From Pseudomonas sp. FP1742 (GTDB taxonomy: Bacteria > Pseudomonadota > Gammaproteobacteria > Pseudomonadales > Pseudomonadaceae), in assembly GCF_030687145.1 (NCBI RefSeq), contig NZ_CP117460.1, positions 6,572,001-6,636,000 on the forward strand: 64,000 bases of DNA, given 5' to 3'. Under the pieces are notes generated by a model. It made no database searches and was not told where the DNA came from. It saw only the letters and a list, made by a program, of their open reading frames with translations. Shown here one piece after another: positions 24,658 through 33,291 of this stretch (positions are counted from its first letter, which is position 1; every line of letters begins with the position of its first letter). The position numbers and the translations under genes were made by a program.

Positions 24658-25487
24658 CTTCCTTCCCCAAACCTCCTCAGCCGCCGCAACCGGTGGCTGA
24701 GTCATTACTGCAAAGGGTCTTCGGCTTTCGTACCCGGCTGTACCTGACCTGGGCGGCGATGTTCGGGTTGTTTGCGAGTTTCTTCCTGAGCTTCGACCTG
24801 AAGTTCTCGATCATCCTCGACAAACTGCCGAACCTGATCGGCCTGCACCTGGCGCCCAACGGCTTTCTGCAAGGCGCGGCGCTGACGCTGTTTTTGTGCC
24901 TGTGCTCGATCGTGGCTTCGTCGTTGCTGGGCTTCGTCACGGCCCTGGCCCGGCTGTCAAAAAGCGCCGTGGCGTTCGGCATCGCAAGCTTCTATGCCTC
25001 GTTCTTTCGCGGCACGCCGCTGCTGATCCAGATACTGCTGATCTACCTCGGCTTGCCGCAATTGGGCATCGTGCCGGGCGCCATCGCCGCCGGCATCATC
25101 GCCCTGTCGCTGAACTACGGCGCGTATCTGAGCGAAATTTTCCGCGCCGGCATCCTCGGCGTTCCCCATGGCCAACGCGAAGCATCGCTGGCCCTGGGCA
25201 TGCGCGAAACCGTGATTTTCTGGCGCGTCACCCTGCCCCAGGCCATGCGCGCCATCATCCCGCCCACCACCAACCAGTTCATCTCCATGCTCAAGGACTC
25301 GTCGCTGATCTCGGTGATGGGGGTTTGGGAAGTGATGTTCCTGGCGCAATCGTATGGGCGTTCGAGCTATCGCTATATCGAAATGCTGACGACGGCGGCG
25401 GTTATTTATTGGCTGATGTCGATTGGACTGGAGCTGATTCAGGCGCGGATGGAGCGGCATTATGGGAAGGCGTATGTGAGCCGGTAA
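24654..25487 (+). CDS. amino-acid ABC transporter permease (HisM/GltK family)
   Basis: Inner-membrane permease of 277 residues with a Pro-rich cytoplasmic start, one extra N-terminal membrane segment and the conserved five-helix domain. The EAA loop (GVPHGQREASLALGMRETVIFWRVTLPQA, about residues 168-196), which contacts the ATPase, is intact. It overlaps the binding-protein gene by four bases. No ATPase gene follows, so the ATP-binding subunit must be supplied from elsewhere or the operon has lost it. Confidence 0.9.
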   Translation: MTSFPKPPQPPQPVAESLLQRVFGFRTRLYLTWAAMFGLFASFFLSFDLKFSIILDKLPNLIGLHLAPNGFLQGAALTLFLCLCSIVASSLLGFVTALARLSKSAVAFGIASFYASFFRGTPLLIQILLIYLGLPQLGIVPGAIAAGIIALSLNYGAYLSEIFRAGILGVPHGQREASLALGMRETVIFWRVTLPQAMRAIIPPTTNQFISMLKDSSLISVMGVWEVMFLAQSYGRSSYRYIEMLTTAAVIYWLMSIGLELIQARMERHYGKAYVSR

Positions 25488-25602
25488 GAGCTGCCGAGAG
25501 CTGCGATCCTTTGATCTGCGGCAGATGCGTTTTTGCCGGTGCGCTAGCCCCCATGTCTTGATTCGCTGTAAGAAAAAGCGTCCAGCTCGAATGGGTAAAA
25601 AA

Positions 25603-25622
25603 CAGCCGCTCTCAAGCGGCTG
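25603..25622. terminator. hairpin, terminator-like on the minus strand
   Basis: An 8-bp stem (CAGCCGCT / AGCGGCTG) with a CTCA loop. On the plus strand it is followed by ACTATTTTCC, a weak U-tract; on the minus strand by TTTTTTACCC, a good one. It may end the ABC transporter transcript, or an antisense one. The rest of the 250-base gap shows no clear element. Confidence 0.5.
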
Positions 25623-25737
25623 ACTATTTTCCACCCAACCTGCCGACAACCCCCGCAAGCCCGCCGGAAGCGGCTGACATCGGCACCTATAGCCCCCCTT
25701 TTAGAGTTTGGCCTCCAGTCAAAAGAGGCCGTACTCG

Positions 25738-27261
25738 ATGCCCGTTCAACACAAATACAAACCCCACCACCTTGTTCTGGCCATTGCACTTGCAGTTGGT
25801 TGTGCAGAGTTTTCGCTGGCCCAGCAACCAGGGCTTCAAGTCGATGCTAATGCAAAACCCACCAAAACCCGAAAAAGAACAGCCAAACCTGTAGCCCCCA
25901 CTGGCCATGTGCTCGAAGAGGCCACCGCAAGCGCTTCAGCGCTTTCGGTCGAGGGTACAACCACACTAAGTAATGCAAGTTTGAATGTTATTGGTCTTCC
26001 CGGTAACGACACTCAAAGCACCGCCCACACCGTGCTGAATACCGGAACGGTTGAAGGTGAGTCCGGACAAGTCACCAACAATCTGGCATTCATGACGCCG
26101 AAGGCTTCCTATAGTGACACTCAAGTGGCGCCGACCCGCAACGACGTGCCGCTCGAGACGGCTGCCACCTCTGCCAGCGGGCAGGCCCTGGCCCGCAGTG
26201 TGGACACCTCCAAGACCATGACCGCCAACGCTGCCATCAACGCGCTGCTGGCCAGCAACAAAGCCACTGCCGCCATCGCCATTGAACAATTGACCGCAAG
26301 TAGCAACGCCAACCTCGCAAACGCCACGTTAAGCAGTGTCAGCCCCGTCAGCGCCAGCATGCTCTCCGCCATGCACCAGTTGGATAACGGCACGGGCGCT
26401 ATTTCCAACAAGGCTCCACGCGTTGCCACTGGTAGTGAAAACAGCAGTCGCGTCTGGCTTCAGGCATTGGGCCATGGCGGCAAAGTCGAGAACGACTTCG
26501 ACAACACGCTGAAACATTCCACCCAAGGCCTGGTTCTGGGCGCCGACTGGCGGCTCGATCAGCAATGGCATGCCGGGGTGATGGGCGGAAAATCACAGAC
26601 GCAACTCGATGCCCGGCAATTCGATGGCGACCTCGACAGTTGGCATCTGGGGGCTTATGCGGTGCGTCAGGATGGTCCATTGGCGCTGCGTCTCGGTGCT
26701 ACCTACGCCAGCCATGAAGGCAGCAGCAAACGTCGGGTTGCGTTCAACGGATTCAGCGACCGCCTCAAAGGCAGTTATGACGCCAACACCCAGCAGGCTT
26801 TTGCCGAAGCGGGCTTCAATCTGGGCAGCAACAATGTGACCATCGAGCCATTCGCCAGTGTCGGTTATCAACGCTACCAGCGTGAAAAACACACCGAAAA
26901 AGGAGGGGATGCAGCGCTGAAAGTCCATGGGCAAACCCAGGACAACTTCAGCAGCACCTTCGGCCTGCGCGCGGCGAAGCTGAACACTCTGGACAACGGC
27001 ATGCGCCTGACGCCGCGATTCAGCGCCGGCTGGATACACATCTATGGCGAGCTCGACAGCGAAACGCGCCAACAGCTGGTCAAGGGCGGGAAACGTTTCG
27101 ATGTCGCCGGGGCAGCGTTTGATCGCGACAGCCTGTCGCTTGATGCCGGGCTCGACCTGGGACTCTCGGCCAACCACACGCTGGGCGTAGGTGTCACTGG
27201 AGAGATCGGCACTGACAGTCGCAATCATGGCGTGATGGGGCAGTGGCGGATGGCATTCTGA
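25738..27261 (+). CDS. autotransporter (type Va) with short Ala/Thr/Asn-rich passenger
   Basis: Secreted or surface protein of 507 residues. A signal peptide (about 1-29, ending AEFSLA) is followed by a passenger of only about 200 residues, rich in Thr, Ala, Ser and Asn, with LNTGTVEG-type strands but no esterase, protease or other catalytic motif. The C-terminal 275 residues are an autotransporter beta-barrel starting near SRVWLQALGHGGKVEND; the last residue is Phe (QWRMAF), as outer-membrane insertion requires. AAAAGAGG precedes the ATG at 25738. It stands alone and its function is not known. Confidence 0.85.
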   Translation: MPVQHKYKPHHLVLAIALAVGCAEFSLAQQPGLQVDANAKPTKTRKRTAKPVAPTGHVLEEATASASALSVEGTTTLSNASLNVIGLPGNDTQSTAHTVLNTGTVEGESGQVTNNLAFMTPKASYSDTQVAPTRNDVPLETAATSASGQALARSVDTSKTMTANAAINALLASNKATAAIAIEQLTASSNANLANATLSSVSPVSASMLSAMHQLDNGTGAISNKAPRVATGSENSSRVWLQALGHGGKVENDFDNTLKHSTQGLVLGADWRLDQQWHAGVMGGKSQTQLDARQFDGDLDSWHLGAYAVRQDGPLALRLGATYASHEGSSKRRVAFNGFSDRLKGSYDANTQQAFAEAGFNLGSNNVTIEPFASVGYQRYQREKHTEKGGDAALKVHGQTQDNFSSTFGLRAAKLNTLDNGMRLTPRFSAGWIHIYGELDSETRQQLVKGGKRFDVAGAAFDRDSLSLDAGLDLGLSANHTLGVGVTGEIGTDSRNHGVMGQWRMAF

Positions 27262-27299
27262 CGAAATTGCCTCGTCCTCACTGATTCAGCACAGTTCCT

Positions 27300-27388
27300 T
27301 GTGGGAGCGTGGCTTGCCCGCGAAGAATGCACCGCGGTTTTTCAGGTATTACGCGTCATCGTTCTTTGCGGGCAGCCACGCTCCCACA
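27300..27388. repeat. REPIN, divergent core (GCGTGGCTTGCCCGCGAAG)
   Basis: Inverted repeat with TGTGGGAGCGTGGCTTGC at the left and GCAGCCACGCTCCCACA at the right, about 50 bases apart. The core differs from the main type by GTGG for GGG and CCC for CTC. It lies between convergent genes. Confidence 0.85.
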
Positions 27389-27436
27389 GGTTCTCCTTTA
27401 GCTTACCGGCATTGGGGAAAGCCCAAACCCCGGGCG

Positions 27437-27463
27437 AAAAAAAAGGGGAGCACATGCCCCCCC
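27437..27463 (-). terminator. rho-independent terminator after pycB
   Basis: On the minus strand, GGGG.GCA TG TGC.CCCC forms a stem followed by eight T. It lies 33 bases past the pycB stop. Confidence 0.7.
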
Positions 27464-27495
27464 GAGGTTTAAAGCGGTATATCGAGGCTGTTAAC

Positions 27496-29304
27496 TCAGC
27501 CTTCGATCTCGATCAGGATTTCACCCGGGTTCACCCGGTCGCCCTTGGCCACGTGGATGGCGGTGACTTTGCCGGCGATGGCCGACTGGACTTCGGTTTC
27601 CATCTTCATCGCCTCGGTGATCAGCACGGCCTGGCCGGCTTTCACGGTGTCGCCTTCCTTGACCAGCACGTCGACGATGTTGCCGGGCATGGTGGTGCTG
27701 ACGTGGCCCGGTGCCGACGCTTGCTTGCGCTTGCTGCTACCGCCGCTGACGAATTCGTTGAGCGGTTCGAACACCACTTCTTCCGGCATGCCGTCGATGG
27801 ACAGGTAGAAGTGGCGCTTGCCTTCAGCCTTGACGCCCACACCAGTGATGTCGACGCGGTAGGTTTCGCCGTGGACGTCGATGACGAACTCGGTCGGCAC
27901 GCCTTCGCCACCGGCCGAGGCGACACCGCCCGCCTCAGGAATCGGCAGCAGCACTTCTGGAGTCAGGGTGCCGGCTGCGCGTTCTTCGAGGAACTTGCGG
28001 CCGATGTCCGGGAACATGGCGTAGGTCAGCACGTCTTCTTCGGACTTGGCCACAGCGCCGATTTCGGCACGCAGTTTGGTCATTTCCGGCTTGAGCAGGT
28101 CGGCCGGACGCACGTCGATCACTTCTTCGCTGCCGATTGCCTGGCGACGCAGTTTCTCGTTCACGGTGCCCGGCGCCTTGCCGTAGCCGCCTTGCAGGTA
28201 AAGCTTCACTTCGTTGGTGATGGTCTTGTAGCGCTCGCCGGCCAGCACGTTGAAGAACGCCTGGGTGCCGACGATTTGCGAGGTCGGAGTCACCAGCGGC
28301 GGGAAGCCGAGGTCTTCGCGAACACGCGGGATTTCGGCCAGCACTTCGCTCATGCGGTTCAGGGCGCCCTGCTCTTTCAGCTGGTTGGCCAGGTTGGAAA
28401 TCATCCCGCCCGGCACCTGGTTGACCTGCACACGAGTGTCGACGGCAGTGAACTCGCTTTCGAACTGGTGGTACTTCTTGCGCACGGCGTAGAAGTACAG
28501 GCCGATTTCTTGCAGCAGCTCCAGGTTCAGACCGGTGTCGAACTCGCTGCCTTTAAGGGCGGCGACCATCGATTCGGTGCCCGGGTGGCTGGTGCCCCAG
28601 GCGAAGCTGGAGATCGCGGTGTCGATATGGTCGGCGCCGTTTTCGATGCCTTTGAGTTGGCACATCGCAGCCAGGCCAGCGGTGTCGTGGGAGTGGATGA
28701 ACACCGGCAGCGACTGCTCGGCTTTCAGTGCCTTGACCAGTTCGCCCGTGGCATACGGGGTCAGCAGACCGGCCATGTCCTTGATCGCCACCGAGTCGCA
28801 ACCCATGGCTTCCATTTGCTTGGCTTGCGCCACGAAAGCCTCGATGGTGTGCACCGGGCTGGTGGTGTAGGCGATGGTGCCCTGGGCGTGTTTGCCGGCC
28901 GCTTTCACCGCTTCGATGGCCACGCGCAGGTTACGCACGTCGTTCATCGCGTCGAAGATGCGGAACACGTCGATGCCGTTGACCGCGGCCTTGGCAACGA
29001 AGGCTTTGACCACATCATCGCTGTAGTGGCGGTAGCCCAGCAGGTTCTGGCCACGCAGGAGCATTTGCAGGCGTGTGTTGGGCAACGCGGCGCGCAGTTG
29101 ACGCAGACGCTCCCACGGGTCTTCTTTCAGGAAGCGTACACAGGCATCGAAGGTCGCGCCGCCCCAGACTTCCAGCGACCAGTAGCCGACTTTGTCGAGC
29201 TTGTCGCAGATCGGCAGCATGTCTTCGGTGCGCATGCGGGTGGCGAGCAGCGATTGGTGGGCGTCGCGCAGGATTGTGTCAGTTACATGGATCTTCTTGG
29301 ACAT
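27496..29304 (-). CDS. pycB: pyruvate carboxylase subunit B (carboxyltransferase and biotin carrier)
   Basis: Cytoplasmic subunit of 602 residues that transfers CO2 from carboxybiotin to pyruvate, giving oxaloacetate. The N-terminal TIM-barrel carboxyltransferase domain opens with VTDTILRDAHQSLLATRM (metal-binding Asp and active-site Arg). The biotin carrier domain at the C-terminus holds ITEAMKMETE, with the biotinylated Lys about 35 residues from the end. The same fold serves oxaloacetate decarboxylase alpha, but no beta or gamma subunit is present and pycA is adjacent, so carboxylase is favoured. The ATG at 29304 has GAGGA at 8 bases. Confidence 0.93.
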   Translation of the reverse strand: MSKKIHVTDTILRDAHQSLLATRMRTEDMLPICDKLDKVGYWSLEVWGGATFDACVRFLKEDPWERLRQLRAALPNTRLQMLLRGQNLLGYRHYSDDVVKAFVAKAAVNGIDVFRIFDAMNDVRNLRVAIEAVKAAGKHAQGTIAYTTSPVHTIEAFVAQAKQMEAMGCDSVAIKDMAGLLTPYATGELVKALKAEQSLPVFIHSHDTAGLAAMCQLKGIENGADHIDTAISSFAWGTSHPGTESMVAALKGSEFDTGLNLELLQEIGLYFYAVRKKYHQFESEFTAVDTRVQVNQVPGGMISNLANQLKEQGALNRMSEVLAEIPRVREDLGFPPLVTPTSQIVGTQAFFNVLAGERYKTITNEVKLYLQGGYGKAPGTVNEKLRRQAIGSEEVIDVRPADLLKPEMTKLRAEIGAVAKSEEDVLTYAMFPDIGRKFLEERAAGTLTPEVLLPIPEAGGVASAGGEGVPTEFVIDVHGETYRVDITGVGVKAEGKRHFYLSIDGMPEEVVFEPLNEFVSGGSSKRKQASAPGHVSTTMPGNIVDVLVKEGDTVKAGQAVLITEAMKMETEVQSAIAGKVTAIHVAKGDRVNPGEILIEIEG

Positions 29305-29315
29305 TGTCATATTCC

Positions 29316-30731
29316 TCACAGGCCTGCGTGGGCGGCGATGGCGGCGGCGATGGCCAGGGCCAGCTCTTCGGGTTTGCGCTTGATCGAGTAGTTGGTCAGT
29401 TCAGGGTGGCTTTCAACGAAGCTGGTATTGAACTGGCCGCTACGGAATTCCGGGTTACGCAGGATTTCCTGGTAGTACGCGGCGGTGGTCTTGACCCCTT
29501 GCAGACGCATGTCGTCCAGGGCGCGCAAGCCACGGTCCATCGCCTCTTCCCAGGTCAACGCCCAGACCACCAGTTTCAGGCACATCGAATCGTAGAACGG
29601 TGGAATGGTGTAGCCGGTATAGATCGCTGTGTCGGTGCGCACGCCGGGACCGCCGGGCGCGTAGTAACGGGTGATCTTGCCGAAGCTCGGCAGGAAGTTG
29701 TTTTTCGGGTCTTCGGCGTTGATCCGGAATTGCAACGCGAAACCGCGGTGCTGGATGTCTTCCTGTTTCACCGAGAGCGGCAAACCGGACGCGATGCGGA
29801 TCTGCTCGCGAACGATGTCGATGCCGGTAATTTCTTCGGTGATGGTGTGTTCCACCTGCACCCGGGTGTTCATCTCCATGAAGTACACCTCGCCCTCGGC
29901 GAGCAGGAACTCCACGGTGCCGGCGTTCTCGTAACCCACGGCCTTGGCTGCACGCACCGACAGGTCGCCGATGTAGGCGCGCTGTTCCGGGGTCAGTTGC
30001 GGGCTCGGAGCGATCTCGATCAGCTTCTGGTTGCGACGCTGGATCGAGCAATCACGCTCAAACAGGTGCACCACGTTGCCGAAGCTGTCGCCGAGGATCT
30101 GCGCTTCGATGTGTTTCGGGTTTACGATGCATTTTTCCAGGAACACTTCCGCCGAACCGAACGCCTTGGTGGCTTCGGAAATCACTCGCGGAAAGGCTTG
30201 TTCGAGTTCTTCGCGACTGTTGCAACGACGAATGCCGCGGCCGCCACCACCGGAGGTGGCCTTGAGCATTACCGGATAACCGATACGGTCGCCTTCGGCC
30301 AAGGCCTCTTCGATGCCCGACACGTTGCCTTCGGTGCCCGGGGTGACCGGCACGCCAGCCTTGATCATGCTGCGGCGTGCTTCGGTCTTGTCGCCCATGC
30401 GGCGAATGACTTCAGCCGATGGACCAATGAATTTGATTCCGCGTTCAGCGCAGATGTCTGCCAGCTCGGCATTTTCCGAAAGGAAGCCATAGCCGGGGTG
30501 CAACGCATCGCAACCGGTTTCCACCGCCAGGTTCACCAGCTTGCGCGGGTTCAGGTAACCGGCCAGTGGCTCGGCACCGATGCTGTGGGCCTCGTCCGCA
30601 CGCTTCACATGCAAAGCATGACGGTCGGCGTCGGAATAGATCGCGACCGAGCGAATGCCCATCTCGGCGCAGGCGCGCACGATTCGTACGGCAATCTCAC
30701 CACGGTTGGCAATCAGGATCTTTTTTATCAC
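29316..30731 (-). CDS. pycA: pyruvate carboxylase subunit A (biotin carboxylase)
   Basis: ATP-dependent biotin carboxylase of 471 residues, the length of the Pseudomonas PycA. The N-terminal fold opens IKKILIANRGEIAVRI. The ATP-grasp glycine loop reads SGGGGRGIR (about residue 163-171), and catalytic residues lie in EMNTRVQVEHTITEE (about 287-301). It starts at GTG 30731 with AAGGGAA upstream; a longer in-frame extension does not match the family. pycB follows after 11 bases. The operon replenishes oxaloacetate for gluconeogenesis and the TCA cycle, and is divergent from its LysR regulator. Confidence 0.94.
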   Translation of the reverse strand: MIKKILIANRGEIAVRIVRACAEMGIRSVAIYSDADRHALHVKRADEAHSIGAEPLAGYLNPRKLVNLAVETGCDALHPGYGFLSENAELADICAERGIKFIGPSAEVIRRMGDKTEARRSMIKAGVPVTPGTEGNVSGIEEALAEGDRIGYPVMLKATSGGGGRGIRRCNSREELEQAFPRVISEATKAFGSAEVFLEKCIVNPKHIEAQILGDSFGNVVHLFERDCSIQRRNQKLIEIAPSPQLTPEQRAYIGDLSVRAAKAVGYENAGTVEFLLAEGEVYFMEMNTRVQVEHTITEEITGIDIVREQIRIASGLPLSVKQEDIQHRGFALQFRINAEDPKNNFLPSFGKITRYYAPGGPGVRTDTAIYTGYTIPPFYDSMCLKLVVWALTWEEAMDRGLRALDDMRLQGVKTTAAYYQEILRNPEFRSGQFNTSFVESHPELTNYSIKRKPEELALAIAAAIAAHAGL

Positions 30732-30868
30732 TTGGAGGTTCCCTTGAGCCGGTGGCACCCACGACCCGATTAGACAGGTCGACGCGTGACCAAATGTTTC
30801 AATTCAGTCGCAGCTCCACACTAGCTCTCGCAAGGGATTAACAAAAATGAATAATAATTGGGTCGTGC

Positions 30869-30884
30869 ATAAGTAAAGACTTAT
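30869..30884. promoter_or_regulatory. candidate PycR (LysR) operator
   Basis: The perfect palindrome ATAAGTAAAGACTTAT (6-bp arms, 4-base centre) is in the divergent pycA/pycR gap, 38 bases before pycR. It contains a T-N11-A type LysR box. Position fits autoregulation and control of pycAB. Confidence 0.55.
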
Positions 30885-30921
30885 AGTTGAGCCATCGGCC
30901 TTCGCTCAGGATTTATAGAAA

Positions 30922-31884
30922 ATGCGTAAGTCATTGATGCGTATGACATTGCGTCAATTGCAGATCTTCAATGAGGTGTGCGACTTAAGGTCCTACAGCC
31001 GCGCCGCCGACGAAATGTCTCTCACACAACCTGCCGTGAGCCTACAGATTCGTCAACTCGAAGAGCTGATCGGTCAGCCCTTGTTCGATTATGTCGGCAA
31101 AAAGCTCTACATGACCGAGGCGGCCGAAGCGCTACAGCGCGCCAGCCGGGACATTTTCGGGCGCCTGGAGAACCTCGATATGCAGCTGTCGGACATGCAA
31201 GGCTCATTGCAGGGCCAGCTGAAACTGGCGGTGGAATCCAGCGCCAAGTATTTCGTGCCGCACCTGTTTGCCGCTTTCAAGCGTCAGCACCCGGAAGTGA
31301 ACCTGCACCTGACGGTGGTCAACCGCGGCCAGGTTATCCGGCGCCTGTCGGATAACCGCGATGACCTGGTGATCATGTCGATGGTCCCCCAGGACATGGG
31401 GCTGGAATTCCTGCCGTTCCTCAACAACCCGATAGTAGCCGTGGCGCCGCCGGATCATCCGCTGTGCCACATGGGGCCGTTGCGCTTGCAGGATCTGGAA
31501 CCCTACACACTGCTGTTGCGCGAACCCGGTTCCGGCACGCGACTGGCTTGCGAGGAGTATTTCAAAGAGAAGCGCGTGCACTTCACCCAGACCCAGGAGG
31601 TCGCGTCGGCGGAAGCTCAGCGTGAATGCGTGCTGGCGGGTCTGGGCCTGGCGCTGTTGACGCGCCATGCCCTGAACCTTGAATTGGCGACCGGCGCCCT
31701 GATTGAGCTGCCGGTCGAAGAACTGCCGCTGCTGCGTAGCTGGTGCCTGGTGCAGGCCAAGGCCAAACGGCTATCGCCGGTGGCCCACGCATTCCTTGCG
31801 TTTATCCGCAGCGAACGGGCGCAGATCAGCGCGCTTGTTGAGCGTTTCGACGGGAAGTTGCCGGTGCTGCCTGCCAGTAGTTGA
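30922..31884 (+). CDS. pycR: LysR-type regulator of pyruvate carboxylase
   Basis: LysR-type regulator of 320 residues, CbbR-like. The helix-turn-helix spans about residues 8-66 (RMTLRQLQIFNEVCDLRSYSR, ADEMSLTQPAVSLQIRQLEE). The effector domain follows (LKLAVESSAKYFVPHLFAAF). In P. aeruginosa the regulator in this exact position (PA5437) is PycR, which I name it after. It is divergent from pycAB with a palindromic operator in between. Its 3' end overlaps the antisense small gene at 31826-32038 by 59 bases. Confidence 0.9.
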   Translation: MRKSLMRMTLRQLQIFNEVCDLRSYSRAADEMSLTQPAVSLQIRQLEELIGQPLFDYVGKKLYMTEAAEALQRASRDIFGRLENLDMQLSDMQGSLQGQLKLAVESSAKYFVPHLFAAFKRQHPEVNLHLTVVNRGQVIRRLSDNRDDLVIMSMVPQDMGLEFLPFLNNPIVAVAPPDHPLCHMGPLRLQDLEPYTLLLREPGSGTRLACEEYFKEKRVHFTQTQEVASAEAQRECVLAGLGLALLTRHALNLELATGALIELPVEELPLLRSWCLVQAKAKRLSPVAHAFLAFIRSERAQISALVERFDGKLPVLPASS

Positions 31885-32038
31885 GTTCGAGGCCGTCAGG
31901 AAATTCACCGATTTCGGCCAGAAGCTGGCGGCGTTCGCAGCGATCTTCAATGGCGCGGCGAAATTCCATGCGGCGCTGGTCTTCTTGCTGACGACGGGTT
32001 TTGACGGCGCTGTTGCGTTCTTCGTAGGGCTGGGCCAT
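31826..32038 (-). CDS. small conserved PA3496-family-like protein
   Basis: Protein of 70 residues, highly charged, with VKTRRQQEDQRRMEFRRAIE as the core helix. This resembles small Pseudomonas proteins annotated as the PA3496 family (putative envelope integrity), from memory; there is no membrane segment. A very good ribosome site (GGGAG, 7-base spacing) before the ATG at 32038 supports translation. It is convergent with pycR and overlaps its last 59 bases on the other strand. The function is unknown. Confidence 0.7.
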   Translation of the reverse strand: MAQPYEERNSAVKTRRQQEDQRRMEFRRAIEDRCERRQLLAEIGEFPDGLELNYWQAAPATSRRNAQQAR

Positions 32039-32157
32039 TTCGAGTCTCCCAAGGCGAGTACGGGAGTTTCAAGATAGGCGCGGGGGATGACGGTTTGGCG
32101 GCGGGAGGGTTACAAGGTTGTGAACATTGCCATTGATTGTGGTGTTTTTGCGGCCGT

Positions 32158-32252
32158 CTTCGCGAGCAAGCCCGCTCCCACAGTGGATCTGCGATGTTCG
32201 CACTTCTTGTGCAACACAACCGATCAATGTGGGAGCGGGCTTGCTCGCGAAT
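32158..32252. repeat. REPIN
   Basis: Inverted pair of REP cores between the small PA3496-like gene (left) and the 3' end of the HexR-like gene. Confidence 0.9.
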
Positions 32253-32289
32253 AAGGTCGGAACGACCTTCCGCCAATGTCAGATCAGAA

Positions 32290-33156
32290 TCAATCGTCCA
32301 GCGCTTTCACCGACTTGGGTGACAACCGCAAACTGCGAAGGCTGCGTTTGACGCTTTTGAGGTGATTGACCAGGCTTGGCCCACGGGCCATGGCCACGCC
32401 CATTGCCAGCACATCAATCACCACCAGGTGCGCAATACGCGACGTCAGCGGCGTGTAGATTTCGGTGTCTTCGTGCACATCGATTGCCAGGTTGACGGTC
32501 GACAGTTCGGCCAATGGTGTCTGGCTCGGGCACAGGGTGATCAGCGAGGCGCCGCTTTCGCGCACAAGATTGGCGGTGATCAACAGGTCCTTTGAGCGAC
32601 CGGACTGGGAAATGCAGATCGCCACGTCGGTCGGCTTCAAGGTCACCGCCGACATCGCCTGCATGTGCGGGTCGGAATACGCCGCCGCGGTCAGCAGCAA
32701 ACGGAAGAATTTGTGCTGGGCATCAGCCGCCACCGCACCGGACGCACCGAAGCCGTAGAACTCGACACGCTGGGCCTGTGACATCGCGGTCACGGCTTTC
32801 TGCAACGCCACCGGATCGAGTTTCTCGCGAACTTCCATCAGGGTGTGCAAGGTGGTGTCGAAGATTTTCAGGCTGTAATCGGCAACCGAATCGTCTTCAT
32901 GAATCGCGAATTGCCCGAAGCTCGCGCCGGCCGCCAGGCTCTGCGCCAATTTAAGCTTCAAATCCTGGAACCCGGAGCAGCCGATGGCGCGGCAAAACCG
33001 CACGATGGTCGGCTCGCTGATGCCCACGCTGTGGGCCAGGTCGGCCATGGAACTGTGCATCACCGCCGCAGGATCAAGCAGCACGTGGTCGGCGACCTTG
33101 AGCTCCGACTTGCGTAACAGGTGGCGTGACTGGGCGATGTGTTGCAGCAGATTCAA
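32290..33156 (-). CDS. RpiR-family regulator, HexR paralogue
   Basis: Regulator of 288 residues. The RpiR helix-turn-helix (about 1-77: LAHSVGISEPTIVRFCRAIGCSGFQDLKLKLAQS) is followed by an SIS sugar-phosphate domain (about 120-260: YGFGASGAVAADAQHKFFRL and ISQSGRSKDLLITANLV). It aligns along its length with HexR, which senses KDPG and controls Entner-Doudoroff genes. The start is TTG at 33156, matching the HexR N-terminus MNLLQHI. A HexR-type palindrome lies 48 bases upstream, which suggests autoregulation. Pseudomonads carry HexR proper next to zwf; this is the second copy, at the PA5438 position. Confidence 0.88.
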   Translation of the reverse strand: MNLLQHIAQSRHLLRKSELKVADHVLLDPAAVMHSSMADLAHSVGISEPTIVRFCRAIGCSGFQDLKLKLAQSLAAGASFGQFAIHEDDSVADYSLKIFDTTLHTLMEVREKLDPVALQKAVTAMSQAQRVEFYGFGASGAVAADAQHKFFRLLLTAAAYSDPHMQAMSAVTLKPTDVAICISQSGRSKDLLITANLVRESGASLITLCPSQTPLAELSTVNLAIDVHEDTEIYTPLTSRIAHLVVIDVLAMGVAMARGPSLVNHLKSVKRSLRSLRLSPKSVKALDD

Positions 33157-33203
33157 GGGGCTGGACTCTTTGTCATTGGCAGGTGCCGGGGATGTAGCAC
33201 GCT

Positions 33204-33218
33204 TGTAGTTATACTACA
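33204..33218. promoter_or_regulatory. HexR-type operator
   Basis: TGTAGTTATACTACA fits the gammaproteobacterial HexR consensus TGTARTTWWWYTACA at all 15 positions. It lies 48 bases before the TTG start of the HexR-like gene. Confidence 0.75.
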
Positions 33219-33291
33219 TGAATCGGCTTTTTGCCTGCTCAATGCGTAACTCAATATCCCCGTTTCACGCGACATATGCTCCATGTAGCAC

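Noticed and set aside
27301..29391. Long plus-strand open frame (696 codons) across the pycB region
   Set aside because: It is antisense to pycB, has no recognisable domain, and shows the His/Gln/Arg/Val-rich composition of a shadow frame in GC-rich DNA.
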